DNA of 64,000 bases. Origin: Macrobrachium rosenbergii. Its lineage: Eukaryota; Arthropoda; Malacostraca; Decapoda; Palaemonidae. The stretch's first letter is position 1. The number at the start of each line of letters is the position of its first letter. The DNA is taken from assembly GCF_040412425.1 (NCBI RefSeq), contig NC_089781.1, forward strand, positions 52,786,227 to 52,850,226, given 5' to 3'. A program made the translations under genes and the position numbers. The notes below the pieces were generated by a model that did no database searches, was not told the origin of the DNA, and saw only the letters and a program-made list of their open reading frames with translations. Of the stretch, positions 10,210 through 19,800 are shown piece by piece.

Positions 10210-10703
10210 ATAAATATTGCCCTCTCTTCAGTAGATAATCTAGCTTGAGCATCCAACGTGTCATGCTATGCCTACCTTCTTATCCTCGAATTTTTCAAAG
10301 GTGTAGGTTGAGAGACCTATACATAGATTGGTTGCATTTAGTCCGTATTTCTCTTCTTTTCTTTTTATGGTTACAGTCTTAGACACAATGTTGTATGTGA
10401 CCATACCATTACTATTTCAGTTGAAAATAGCATATTAGTTAAACTGTCTGATCACATGAATATACCATTAAATAAAACAGTTGGTCTCTATGTTCGCTAG
10501 CTGTGGATAGAAAAAAACTTTTATGGCAACCATTTTGTACGCCATCTTGGTTACAATTCATTTAGTAAGGGTTTTCAATAAATGTGGTATGGAACATTTT
10601 TATAACCTAAAAGTCGAGGTTTAAAAAAACTGGCATATTCCATCCAATAGATGCTCCCAAACCAGTGAATTCAACATAGATGGCGGCCATTTTGAAAAAT
10701 AGC
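10210..10703 (+). other. 3' non-coding part of the Academ-like element
   Basis: Sequence between the stop codon and the right inverted repeat. It contains AATAAA signals (10473 and 10578 areas) and a CGCCATCTTGG motif near 10542 that echoes the ATGGCGGCC motifs in the inverted repeats. No further gene is seen. Confidence 0.5.
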
Positions 10704-10826
10704 CGCCATCTTGGATTTTCAGGTGGCCAGCGCCCTTTCTAAGAGAGCGTAGTCTTAGGAATGTTTGTGCCAAATTTCATGCTTGTTTCACTATCTGAAC
10801 GATTTTTACAGCAATCTGCTGCACTA
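10704..10826 (-). repeat. Right terminal inverted repeat of the Academ-like element
   Basis: The reverse complement begins TAGTGCAGCAGATTGC and matches the left repeat over about 120 bp. Just inside it (10678-10715) lie two oppositely oriented copies of the AAGATGGCGGC type, forming an imperfect palindrome. Confidence 0.85.
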
Positions 10827-10987
10827 ATAGGTGGAGGGGCAGTAAGGCTGTGTAGAGGAAGGCTCAGAGAAGGTTGTTTGGAAGGAGGGTGGACCTGGGG
10901 AGCAGTTTCTATGGCTGGGATAGAGCTTTACTTTCGTGTTATGTTTATGACACAGTAATTCACGTTTTATTAAAGGATATGTACAAT

Positions 10988-10990
<3 letters not shown>
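10827..10990 (+). repeat. Dispersed repeat, right half
   Basis: It starts at the presumed target duplicate ATA and includes GGCAGTAAGGCTGTGTAGAG, GAGCAGTTTCTATGGCTGGG and a conserved TTATTAAAGGATATGTACA tail. It matches the reverse complement of about 21800-22025 and, in its last 90 bp, the fragment at 11545-11625. Confidence 0.8.
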
Positions 10991-11055
<65 letters not shown>

Positions 11056-11117
11056 GGAGAGAGAGTATGTTTGGGTCTAAGTACAGTAACACACATACAC
11101 ACACACACACACACACT
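10991..11117. repeat. (GA)n and (CA)n microsatellites
   Basis: About 60 bp of GA dinucleotide (10991-11050) following the dispersed repeat, then a separate CA run at about 11093-11117. GA tracts follow the TATGTAC.TACTGA end of this repeat in its other copies too, so the tract is part of or seeded by the repeat. Confidence 0.9.
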
Positions 11118-11126
11118 CTTGCACTA

Positions 11127-11190
11127 TTTTGTTTATATTTTATGCTACAGTATTCTAGTTTATATTTTTACTGTATTTTCTCACTTTCTT
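11127..11190 (+). repeat. Short dispersed repeat, inverted copy at 13690-13760
   Basis: TTTGTTTATATTTTATGCTACAGTATTC and the following bases are found as reverse complement near 13700-13760 with a few changes. No coding content. Confidence 0.6.
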
Positions 11191-11544
11191 TTAGTTTTAC
11201 CAACCAAAAGATAAAGGCAATGGGGTATATACAGTATGCATGTACACACACTCATTCCATGCCATCAGTGGATTTGATACAGCCTGTTTGCTTTTGTCTT
11301 GCCTAGATATGAAATTTGCATTTTAAATAATTTTACAGTGATTAGAGATGAAATATCAACAGTGATAGAATATTCTCTTGTGTACTGTTTTGATATGTGT
11401 GATAATCATACTTAGAGTCAACTAAACTTGTAATAAAAATGGTACTGTACAGTAAATCCAGAAAAGCAAAAAAAAAAAAAAATGGTAACGCACCTCCATA
11501 TGCAGCACTCATTCGATGGTGTCGTGAACTTCCTGGAATTTTAG

Positions 11545-11625
11545 TTTCGTGTTTTTATGTGTACGATATAGTAATTCATATTTCATTAAAGGGTATGTAG
11601 TATGTACTGTACTGAGAGAGAGACA
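11545..11625 (+). repeat. Truncated copy of the dispersed repeat tail
   Basis: TTTCGTGTTTTTATG...GTAATTCATATTTCATTAAAGGGTATGTA..TACTGAGAGAGAG resembles 10925-10995 closely, again ending in a GA run. Confidence 0.65.
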
Positions 11626-11644
11626 GAGATTGGGGGAATGGAGG

Positions 11645-11933
11645 TGTAAAGTCGCCGCTCAATGCGTTCTCTAAAGCAAACATCCCGTTTTCTGTGGTGC
11701 CTTCACATCAACCTGGGGACGGTCAAAACACATATTTCCACCATAATCGTAAATTGTATATTTTATTGTCTTTCCAAATGATCATGCTTTATGTGTCAGG
11801 TCACCTGTAAATCTATGTACTTGCGGTCTCTGCGAAGTACGCAGGCATCTGCACCCTGCTTTATAAGCAGCTCGCTTCATCAGTAAACCAACAGTACTTG
11901 TCTTCCTGCTCATTATTTTGCACCTCTCTCACA
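11645..11933 (+). repeat. Solo LTR of gypsy-B family, internally deleted
   Basis: It begins TGTAAAGTCGCCGCTCAATG and ends CACCTCTCTCACA, matching the ends of the 384-bp LTRs at 39375 and 43874. It is flanked by GAGG on both sides (11641-11644 and 11934-11937), a 4-bp target duplication. It is about 95 bp shorter because the middle part containing GTACAAGTAACGAAG and the following segment is missing. No internal element sequence is attached, so it is a solo LTR left by recombination. Confidence 0.85.
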
Positions 11934-11937
11934 GAGG

Positions 11938-12312
11938 TATATTTACATCAGTACAGAAATGAATCAGAAAACTGCTGTTTTGTGATTTTGATGGATTTTA
12001 CTTTAACATAAAGTATGTTACTTTACCCTTGTATACCTGTTTTACATTTATGTGTAAAAATAAAGAAAATAATTCCATTTATACATTCGTTTCTTTTAGC
12101 AAGTAAAAAATTATTGTCTCAATTTTTTCGGTAGCAGGCTCAATCAGCTGATTCTGAGAACATAAACATTACAAATGGTGGGTTAATCAGTTTATTTTTA
12201 TACATATAATAATGCATAAATGGATTCTGTAAGTAAAACAACAGTTTCATTGCCATTACCTTTATCTTTAATACAGCTGTAATAGCCTATGTGACTTTTG
12301 CAAATGGATACT
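11938..12312. other. No gene seen
   Basis: AT-rich sequence between the solo LTR and the Harbinger derivative, without recognisable features. Confidence 0.5.
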
Positions 12313-12342
12313 AAAGCTAGCCATACACCTGCAGATTTGATC
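12313..12342 (+). repeat. Harbinger derivative left inverted repeat
   Basis: 30 bp, perfectly complementary to 13187-13216. Imperfect inner copies of the CAGATTTGAT motif follow at about 12350-12385. Confidence 0.9.
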
Positions 12343-12497
12343 CTTCAGTTTCAGCAGATTTGATCGCTACGGACCAAATCTCCTAAATATCTGCCTGTGT
12401 ATGGGGCGATAAAGATAAAACCTCGCACATCAAATCGCTCATTTTGATCTTCCATCATGTTGGAAGTTTTTACCCCGTACAGATTTTATCGCTGAGT

Positions 12498-13085
12498 CTA
12501 TGGATAAATGCGAGAGTTCTTTCCTTCCACAGGTTGAATAGTCAGTGTGTGGCTGACAGCAGGAGAGATAGGTTGTGCCCTGAGCGGTGTCACCATGGTT
12601 TGTGTACCTTCATATACTGGTCTGTAGGGCATGCCATAAAGCTCTGCAGGTTTCAGGTATGATGTTTCCAGAGACTGTGCAGAAATAGCAGTTGAAAATT
12701 TAAGATCCTCCAAAGACCTCCCAGTTGCCAGGAATCTCAAGGTTGCTATTAATCTTTGTTCGGAGCTGATTGCCTTCTGAGCATCGTATCCTGCTTTTGT
12801 ATGAAGGGGGCAATAGTGGCATGTATTTTCTTGGAATACCTCATCTGACATCTGCAAATAATTTCTAAAATCATCTGGGTTATTTTCTTTCAATTCTTTT
12901 AGAAGTGTCATATGAGAAAATTCATCTCTTCTTTGAAGCCATTTCTTTGTCCAACACGATCGTTTCCGCTTTCTGGACTTCATAGCGCTACATATCACCA
13001 AGGTTGCTAATGCTTTTTTCTCATCGTCCATGACTTTTCTGGTTGGTTTGCCCACGTACGCCTGCCACGACTGCTGAACACACAT
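12498..13085 (-). pseudogene. Harbinger-type transposase, N-terminal fragment
   Basis: About 195 codons. Residues 14-140 show the conserved N-terminal region of ALP1/Harbinger transposases: MDDEKKALATLV, a basic run RKRKR, KKWLQRRDEFSHMTLLKEL, DFRNYLQMSDEVF, and the highly typical SSEQRLIATLRFLATGRSLEDLKF and TAISAQSL. After about residue 150 the similarity ends and the rest is read-through into element sequence. The DDE catalytic domain is entirely absent, so the copy cannot move itself. Confidence 0.75.
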
Positions 13086-13186
13086 TGGAGGTGGAGTTGG
13101 ATATCTGAGCGATTTAGTCTGTGCAGTTAGTGGCGAGTAGAGCGGCAGATTTCATCTCTCGCATTCCATATCTGTTGGTCATGAGC

Positions 13187-13216
13187 GATCAAATCTGCAG
13201 GTGTATGGCTAGCTTT
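13187..13216 (-). repeat. Harbinger derivative right inverted repeat
   Basis: 30 bp, perfect complement of 12313-12342. Confidence 0.9.
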
Positions 13217-13620
13217 GGAGTGTAACACCTGGCTATCCTAGGTTTATAGTTCACGCATAGCCTACACATTTTTCTCTCATGTGTGGCAGTACAATATGGT
13301 AACAACTGATAAGAAAGTTGCTGTATAAAAATACATTAATGGTCATAAAACCATGGTAGGCTGTGGGTAAACACCGGTAGGCTACCTGCCTACTGAACTG
13401 TGTCATTTACTAGAGAGAGGAAAAGAGGTGGTCGCATTTTACAAAGTGTATTTATGCAATATATTTTGTTACAAATATGGGGGAAAAAAGGTAGATAATT
13501 GCCTTTTCATTTTAAAGTGTGGTGGTTTTTGTTTATAAGCATACTGAGTGTCTGCGTCTGCAGTTATGTGGTACTGACAAGGTTAGGTGAGGAAGGGTAC
13601 AGAGTTTCCTTTGAACACAG
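13217..13620. other. No gene seen
   Basis: AT-rich, no recognisable coding or repeat structure apart from short homopolymer runs. Confidence 0.45.
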
Positions 13621-13634
13621 ATTTTTTTACTCAC

Positions 13635-13706
13635 CATTATTCGGATTTTGCCATTATCTGGTGGACCCTTGGCTCTATTAATTCGGATAATTGAAAGATT
13701 ACTGTA
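13635..13706. repeat. pogo/Tigger-like inverted-repeat fragment
   Basis: Read on the minus strand it starts ACAGTAATCTTTCAATTATC and contains CCAGATAATGGCAAAATCCG, a pattern typical of Tigger/pogo-type termini (CAGT... with repeated TTATCCG). A related end, GATGATTGAAGGATTACTGT, lies at 22460-22481. Only a terminal fragment is seen and no transposase. Confidence 0.4.
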
Positions 13707-13774
13707 ATGAGAAAAAGAGTAAAAATATAAACGAGAGTATTGTAGCATAAAATATAAACAAAAAGTGAAGGAGT

Positions 13775-13797
13775 CTGAGTGTAATGTCTTCTTTTAT
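13775..13797 (-). repeat. Possible remnant of gypsy-C 3' LTR
   Basis: TGTAATGTCTTCTTTTATTT here equals the sequence at 20879-20901, where it would be the inner edge of the 5' LTR. The match stops after about 23 bp, so the 3' LTR is truncated or has diverged. Weak evidence. Confidence 0.3.
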
Positions 13798-13946
13798 TTG
13801 TTGAAAGGTACAACTAAAATAGTTTTATCATAAAGCATTTTGGCACTTACTAAATTGTAGTACATGAATACATCTTCCACAAGTGGCTGGAAGTGTTTTT
13901 CCATGATGCAAAGTTAATAATTCTTTAGGAGTGATTAGTGTTGGGC

Positions 13947-14610
13947 TCAAAATAGGCTACCTTTATAAGGAAGCAAAATGGCATTTAATGTGTTTTTATG
14001 TTCCTGTAATATCACTTCACTTTCTAGAGCAAATGTATTTAAAAACTGTATGTTTTCCAACTTATTCAGTTCTTTTGTTACATTCTGATTGACTTGATTT
14101 ATAAAAATTTTCAATTTTTCTGTTTGTTCTGCATTTTGATTGTGTGAGGTAATCACTCTGCCCATTTTTCCAGTCTGTCTATTCTTTCTTTTTCATGTTC
14201 TACATTTGCTTCGGTAGCAACTCCAAATAATGTGTTCAAAGCAATTATAATGAAGGGTAAGAGGGATCTCTTTGACCCTTTGTTCACGGTATTTTCTATT
14301 TCTGTGTTTAATTTTTCTAACAATTGTATAACACTGTTATTATCACCCTTCTGTAGGACTGATTTAATGTCCCTTTGAATTGCATATAATGTTTTCTCAC
14401 TATTTAACACTGTGCTTATGTCTATACTAATGATTCCTGTCTTTGATCATTTTGACTTTTCCATGTCTCTTTAACAATGATCCCTTCCTGATCCCCATCT
14501 CTTAAGAGATAAGTCCAATTATAACTAATGCTATGATGAGCCGCATTTTTGCATCTGTAAGAATAGACTTTTATCAGATTTTCTTTACATATAGGTTTCA
14601 CTACATACAT
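13947..14610 (-). pseudogene. Envelope-like 3' ORF of gypsy-C (fragmented)
   Basis: Three short open segments follow pol on the minus strand. The central one (14153-14410) contains a basic KR-type processing-like site followed by a hydrophobic LLPFIIIALNTLFGVATEA stretch and a helical heptad region, comparable to the cleavage site, fusion-peptide region and adjacent coiled coil of F-type envelope proteins found in env-bearing gypsy elements. The following segment (13947-14165) is helical and Asn/Gln-rich. Frames are interrupted and no membrane anchor is recognised. The role is inferred from position and pattern only. Confidence 0.5.
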
Positions 14611-14639
14611 TATATTTATGATATTTTCAGTCCAACACC

Positions 14640-15480
14640 AATATTTACATATATTTAACCCAGTCGGTTTTGTAGATTATGTATTTTGTTTACAACATTA
14701 TCTACAGCATTTTCATGTCTCATGTTATCTATAACTTTAATGGACCATGGATCTGTTTTGACTGCTTTTATATGATTTCAGTGAACTACTTTTTCCTTTA
14801 GATCACTTTCAATAATTTCTCTATATTTGTTTAATTAACATAACTCTATATGGTCCAGTGAACTTGGGAGAAACCTTTACATTTGGCCCTTCTTGAACAT
14901 GATTTTGTACATAAATTTGAGTATCCACTGTAATGTCTGGTTCAATGGTACTTTTATTATAATATTTGGCCTGAGTTTTATGAACCTCTTTTAATTTTGC
15001 CCTTGTTTTCATGACTGTCTCGTAAGTACGTCTGGTTTTCCATGCAACATAGTCATCATAGTTATAACTACAGTATGTCTGGGTGGTGTTGCATGTTTAA
15101 TAATGTGTTAGGCATTCCTTTCTGATAATCATATAGCAAATAATGTGGGGTTCTCCTATTGTCTCGTTTACAGTATTATTCAATGTGAGCTGTACGTCTT
15201 CTAGTGCTAAGTCCCAATCTTCTGCCCGTGGGCTCACTAAAGTTTTCAGGATATCCTTTATTTTACGATTAGTTCGTTCTACTGCTCCATTAGAACTTGG
15301 TTTATAAGCGGTTATTTGACATTTATTTCATAAAATTCACATATTTTCTTTAAAAGATCACTAGTAAATTCAGCAGCATTATCAGAATGAAGAACTTGTG
15401 GACACGAATGCCTTGTGATAATTCTAGATTTTAAGAGCTTCTGCTACTGTAGCTGCATCTCTGTTTCTTACTGGTATGAT
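14640..15480 (-). pseudogene. gypsy-C integrase core and C-terminus, frameshifted
   Basis: Pieces of the integrase core are visible in several frames (15080-15480). The C-terminal segment at 14821-15012 has KLKEVHKTQAKYYN and the SPKFTGPYRV motif that typically closes gypsy integrases. Several frame changes and stops break it. Confidence 0.6.
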
Positions 15481-15482
15481 TT

Positions 15483-16093
15483 CTACATATTAGGTAGATA
15501 GTCTAAGAAGACTAATATTTGTTTATTTCCTCTAATAGTCGTTGGAAATGGACCTAAAATGTCCATAGTTACTACTTGCAATGGATTTAATTCTGATGGA
15601 TATTTTTCAAGTGGAGCTTTAAGATTTTCGTTACCTTTATGTTGATTACAAACTATACAGTTTTGTATAAAGTTTTTGGCATCTTCACTACAATTTGGCC
15701 AAAAATAATTTCTGGTTATGATTCTGCTTGTCTTTTTAATTCCTAGATGTCCTGCTAACTTATATGAGTGTGTTTGTTCTAAAACTCTGATTAGTTTTTT
15801 GGGATGTATAGTCGAGAACAACCATTCTTCTCTGTTGGTCTTTTATACAACAATCCATTTATTAAATGAAAATCAGGTTTTAAGGATTCATCTAGTATTA
15901 ACTGTCCTACTATTTGTCTGATTTCTGCATCTTTTTCTTGTTGTATTTTTACTCTTTCTAGATCTAAATCTACTACTTGACAACTAAAACAAAAGGTATT
16001 AGTGGTATTAAATTTTTCTATTTCTTCTTCAGATCTGGATAATGCATCTGCCAAGGTGTTAAATTTCCTGGAATATATCTGAATTTTGGGCAA
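15483..16093 (-). pseudogene. gypsy-C RNase H end and integrase zinc domain
   Basis: 15791-16093 carries FNTLADALSRSEEE, the end of the RNase H/connection region. 15483-15821 carries the zinc-binding HHCC module (HSYKLAGHLGIKKT...FWPN...CIVCNQHK) and VTMDILGPFP with the first catalytic Asp of the integrase core. The product would bind LTR ends and insert the cDNA. The frame ends soon after the first aspartate. Confidence 0.8.
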
Positions 16094-16235
16094 ATTCTAA
16101 TACACTAATGAACCATCTATTGAACTTCATGTTGTTGGTAAAGGCTCTCTTTTTAAATAAGTCACAAATGGGTTTGTGATAAGTAAGCACATTAACCTTA
16201 CGACCTAAAAGTATGTGTCTAAATTTCTTTAAACC

Positions 16236-16748
16236 TCAATATAAAGCTAAACAATCTCTTTCTGTGGTACTATAGTGTCTTTCTGCTGGGTTTAAAACTC
16301 TACTAGCATAATTGACTGCCCTCATTCTAGTTTTGGCCTTTTGTAACAATACAGCTCCTAGCCCTGTACTTGAGGCATCACAAGCTAAGTAAAAGTCTTT
16401 GGAAAAATCTGGGTAGACTAAAACAGGGTTCCTGGTCAGATTTTCGCTCTTTAGTGCTTGAAAGGCTGTTTCTTGCTCATCCTTCCAGTCATAATTAACA
16501 TCCTTCTTGGTTAGTTCCGTCAAAGGTTTGGCTATAGTAGCAAAACCCTTTATAAAAGGTCTATAATAACCTACCATACCTAGGATCCTTCTTAATGTTT
16601 TCAAATTAGTGGGAGCTGTGTAATCAATTATTGCCTTTATTTTACCTGCCTGCATGCGCAGTCCATCTTCACTAATTACATGACCCAAGTATTCTAAGGA
16701 TTTCGTCAGGAATTGACATTTCTTTAATTCTATTTTTTCGTCCTGCAA
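16236..16748 (-). pseudogene. gypsy-C RT thumb and RNase H
   Basis: Strong similarity to Ty3/gypsy pol. Residues 10-30 are KKCQFLTKSLEYLGHVISEDG; then LRRILGMVGYYRPFIKGFA, PLTELTKK and the RNase H start LACDASSTGLGAVL, and the motif ERHYSTTERDCLALY with its Glu. The segment is intact over 170 codons but is cut off from the RT palm by a frameshift near 16750. Confidence 0.85.
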
Positions 16749-17374
16749 TTCTTAATCTCTCTAGGACCATTTCTGATGTTCTAAGGTGACTTTCTAAGTC
16801 TTTGCTAAAAATGATAACATCGTCCAAGCATACTGACATTTTCTATATCTCCTAGAATTTGTAACATTAATCTAACAAATGTGGGTCCAAATGGCATTAC
16901 TTCAAACTATAAATGTTCTTTATGTGTGCTGAAGGCTGTGAATTGTTTCGATTCTTCATCTAGAGGTACTTGCCAATATCCACTAAGAAAATCTAAGGAT
17001 GAAAATATTTTGGCTCCTCCTAATTGAGCTAACATATCTTGAATTACCAGCATCGGCATTCTATCTGGAACTGTGTTGGAATTTAACTTCCTGTAATCTA
17101 TTACAAGTCTCCAACTACCATCCTTCTTTGGAACAAGTAACAATGGGGAATTATATGGAGATTTAGAAGGAATTACTACCCAATCTCTTTTCATTTCCTC
17201 TATCAAATTGTCAACTATGGGTCTCTGGCTTATTGGTAATCTGTAATTAGGAATAAAAAATGGCTTGGCCCCATTATCTAACAAAATTCTATGTTGTAGA
17301 ACATTTGCTCTTCCTGGTTTATCTCCTTCTATAGCTATTACATTTCTGTATTTCTCTGACACCTGAATTAACAT
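16749..17374 (-). pseudogene. gypsy-C reverse transcriptase
   Basis: 16907-17374 contains VPKKDGSWRLVIDYRKLN and FSSLDFLSGYWQVPLDE, the RT fingers and first catalytic Asp. The catalytic box is around 16835-16850 in another frame and reads as CLDDVIIFS rather than YVDD, preceded by PFGPTFVRLM where residues of the usual GLxNAPATFQRLM are missing. The protein cannot be read through. Confidence 0.8.
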
Positions 17375-17383
17375 GTGTCTATT

Positions 17384-18268
17384 TTATTTACTTCTTGATT
17401 TATTTGAGTTTTTGCCATTTAAACAGAAAAATGCTTTTTCTTCTACTGTTAGTAAAGGATTGTTAATAGGAATCCCTATGCACAAAACAATGCCTGCGTA
17501 TAGTGTTAGTCTGTTGTCTGAATAGTTTTGGACATAAACTTCGCAGTTATCACCATTCATGTGGACTAGTGAATTATCCATTCTGAAAAAATCTGGCAAT
17601 TCTTCATTCAGTAATAGAACATCCTTACCCTTTACATCTTCTTTTGATCTCAAATATATTTTTGTTAAACATTTTGGATACAAAGTTACTGCTCTGTTGG
17701 GTATAAATTGTACTTTATTATCATCACATCTGTGCTAACGCAACATATTTCTTCTTCTATTCTGAAAAATAGCAAAGCTCTGCATCTCCAGTGGTTTCTT
17801 CTGTTACTTCTATTATACTATTTACTGTATATCTGAGTTATTTATTTTATCTAAGAGCAATACTTCATTTAGTATTTTCCCTTCACTTTCACAACTCATT
17901 ACTACATTGCTATAGTTATAGGTAAAGGCGCCTTGATTTTCGTTAGATTCAGTGTTTTCGTCATCACAATTATTTATATCTGAGTAATTATTTATATCTG
18001 AATATATATCATCTGTATGTGCACATCTCACCAATTCTGTAATTGTGGGAATTCCTTTTTTTTCTGTTTCTATTTTATCTTGCTTGTTCTGGTTACTTAT
18101 CTGCTTTTCCTGTATGTCTGTCTCGCTTGTCGAAACTGTCTCAGACAAATTGATCAGATGTGGGTGAAACTTTTCTTCGTCTAGCGTAAAACATACGCTA
18201 TTCTGATCATCCTGTCTCAGGGTAATCTTTCCTTCACTGCTATCTAATATTATTCCGCATCTCCTCAT
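17384..18268 (-). pseudogene. gypsy-C region between protease and RT
   Basis: Two open segments (17384-17683 and 17822-18268) lie between the protease and RT. The former has a KSRSK tail and a VLLLNEELP-like stretch, typical of the poorly conserved spacer of gypsy pol. I assign no domain. 18268 begins only a few bases after the protease stop. Confidence 0.45.
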
Positions 18269-18272
18269 TAAA

Positions 18273-18584
18273 TTAAATGAGAATAATACTTGTGCAGGAA
18301 AAATCCGGCTCTAAAACTAGAAAACTTTCAATAAATTTATATGACAAAATATTTATTTCTAAGTTCACATTCCCCAAACTTTTAATCTGTTTCCCTGCTA
18401 TTCCTTTTATTACTCTACTTTGACCCTGAATCTGAGTTTCCACAATGCCTAAATATCTGGTTAAAGTTATTTTATCAATTATATTTACAGTACTACCTGA
18501 ATCAATGAGTACAGTACATGTCTTTCCATTTATTGGTATCTTTGCAACAGGCAGATCCTTTCTGTTTATTTCTTCCTCTTTCAT
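18273..18584 (-). pseudogene. gypsy-C protease
   Basis: A retropepsin-like segment with the catalytic motif VLIDSGSTVNIID (about residues 25-37) and a downstream VLEPDFS segment. The protease would cut the Gag-Pol polyprotein. The aspartate is retained. It lies between a CCHC zinc knuckle (18820-18880) and RT, as in gypsy elements. Confidence 0.75.
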
Positions 18585-18759
18585 GGAAAATACTACTTCT
18601 TTGCTATGTAAATAGGAAATTTGGATGAACCTTCATTTCCCATTGTAACTGTTTCTCCTTTTTCTCTTTCATCACCTTCAAGAGATTTACTTTCTTTTCT
18701 CTGTAAAGGGATTAATTATCACTGACTGGATGATTTATTTATATTTGGGCGACTATTAC

Positions 18760-19703
18760 CTATCTCTATAATCTCTCTATTGGCTTCCTTATTATTGAAC
18801 CAACAGTTTTTAGTTAAATGCCCAATCTTTTTGCAAACTGCACAGATTCTAGGCTTTCTGCATTCATTAGTGGAATGATTGGTATACTCGCAGTTTTCAC
18901 GTTATTTTCAATTTTTTCCTAGCATTTTGTGCATATTTCATTTGAAAGGAAGTTTGTCTATTCCCTACTTGTCTGGAATTATCATTATACTTGTTATTTC
19001 TTTTATATGAATCATTGATATTTCTGCCTTTCCTTTCATTTTGTGTTTCTGTTACCCCTACAAATTCCTTAGAAAAATCTATCTCTTTCTTCTGGATTTC
19101 TTTCCTCATTGATATTAAAGCTGTAAGGCTATCACTTTTAGGATCAATTTTAACTTTCTTGAAAGCTTTCTTTTCTTTTTCTCCGAGTGCATTATACATG
19201 GTTCCAAATGACAAGTAATTCAAAACATATCTTAAACTAACTAAATCATCTTCTTCATCACCAAAATCATTCTTATCTCCTATGGTGATGTTTGTTTTCT
19301 TTAAGTCTTCTATTACTTTGTGTGTCGATTCTTCAACATCTGTGTGAAGATTTGCTATGGATTCTCCATCATAATGCTGGGTAAGGAATTTATTAATATT
19401 ATATAACACATCACTTTAACTTACTGGTTCCCAGATTGATAAACAAATGCATTTAAATTCAGTGTATGTGGTTATTTTGTTGAATCTAACTGAATTCAAA
19501 GTTCTATGTGCATCACTGCTTTCTGAACTAACGAGAAGCAAGGCTTCATTAATTTTAACTCTTTCATTTGTTATTCCCCCTGTAGATATGCAACTGTCTG
19601 CATCAGCTAGCCACTGGTTCATAGAAAATGATTCTAGCCTATTTTTGTCAGGATTTGAACTTTCAACTCTTCCACAGAAGCGGGTGTCTTGTATGATGAT
19701 CAC
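18760..19703 (-). pseudogene. gypsy-C gag with CCHC knuckle
   Basis: 19416-19703 and 18897-19409 hold the capsid-like part (RFNKITTYTEFK; FLTQHYDGES; VLNYLSFGTMY). Near 18820-18880 the minus strand reads CAVCKKIGHLTKNC, a perfect CCHC zinc knuckle, in a different frame. The protein would form the particle and bind RNA. Stops near 19410 and 18895 interrupt it. Confidence 0.7.
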
Positions 19704-19732
19704 TGCTTATGCCATTGTTCTAAATTGAAATG

Positions 19733-19733
<1 letters not shown>

Positions 19734-19799
<66 letters not shown>

Positions 19800-19800
19800 G
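19734..19800. repeat. (ATT)n microsatellite
   Basis: Around 22 uninterrupted ATT trinucleotides directly upstream of the gypsy-C gag. Confidence 0.95.

Larger units (their letters stand above)
6810..10826 (+). mobile_element. Academ-like DNA transposon, 4.0 kb, decayed
   Basis: The element is bounded by terminal inverted repeats that start TAGTGCAGCAGAT and is flanked by ATA on both sides (6807-6809 and 10827-10829), a likely 3-bp target duplication. An uninterrupted copy of the host repeat at 21800-22215 confirms that this segment is an insertion. Inside is one broken coding region on the plus strand (7498-10209). Its protein has acidic motifs like those of XPG/FEN (PIN-fold) nucleases and a C-terminal Cys-rich run. 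XPG-like nuclease transposases with 3-4-bp target duplications are described for the Academ superfamily, so Academ is the best assignment. The family assignment is inference; the insertion itself is seen directly. Confidence 0.75.
12313..13216 (-). mobile_element. PIF/Harbinger deletion derivative, 904 bp
   Basis: It is bounded by 30-bp inverted repeats that are exact complements of each other (12313-12342 and 13187-13216), starting AAAGCTAGCCATACACCTGC. The interior carries the N-terminal part of a Harbinger-type transposase on the minus strand. With 0.9 kb it is much shorter than a typical autonomous element of about 3 kb. The bases outside the repeats (ACT on the left, GGA on the right) do not form an obvious TWA target duplication. 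Confidence 0.8.

Noticed and set aside
6810..10826. CACTA/EnSpm assignment of the 4.0-kb element because of the CACTA string and a 3-bp duplication
   Set aside because: The element starts TAGTG and ends CACTA, the opposite orientation to CACTA elements, and the protein does not resemble a CACTA transposase.
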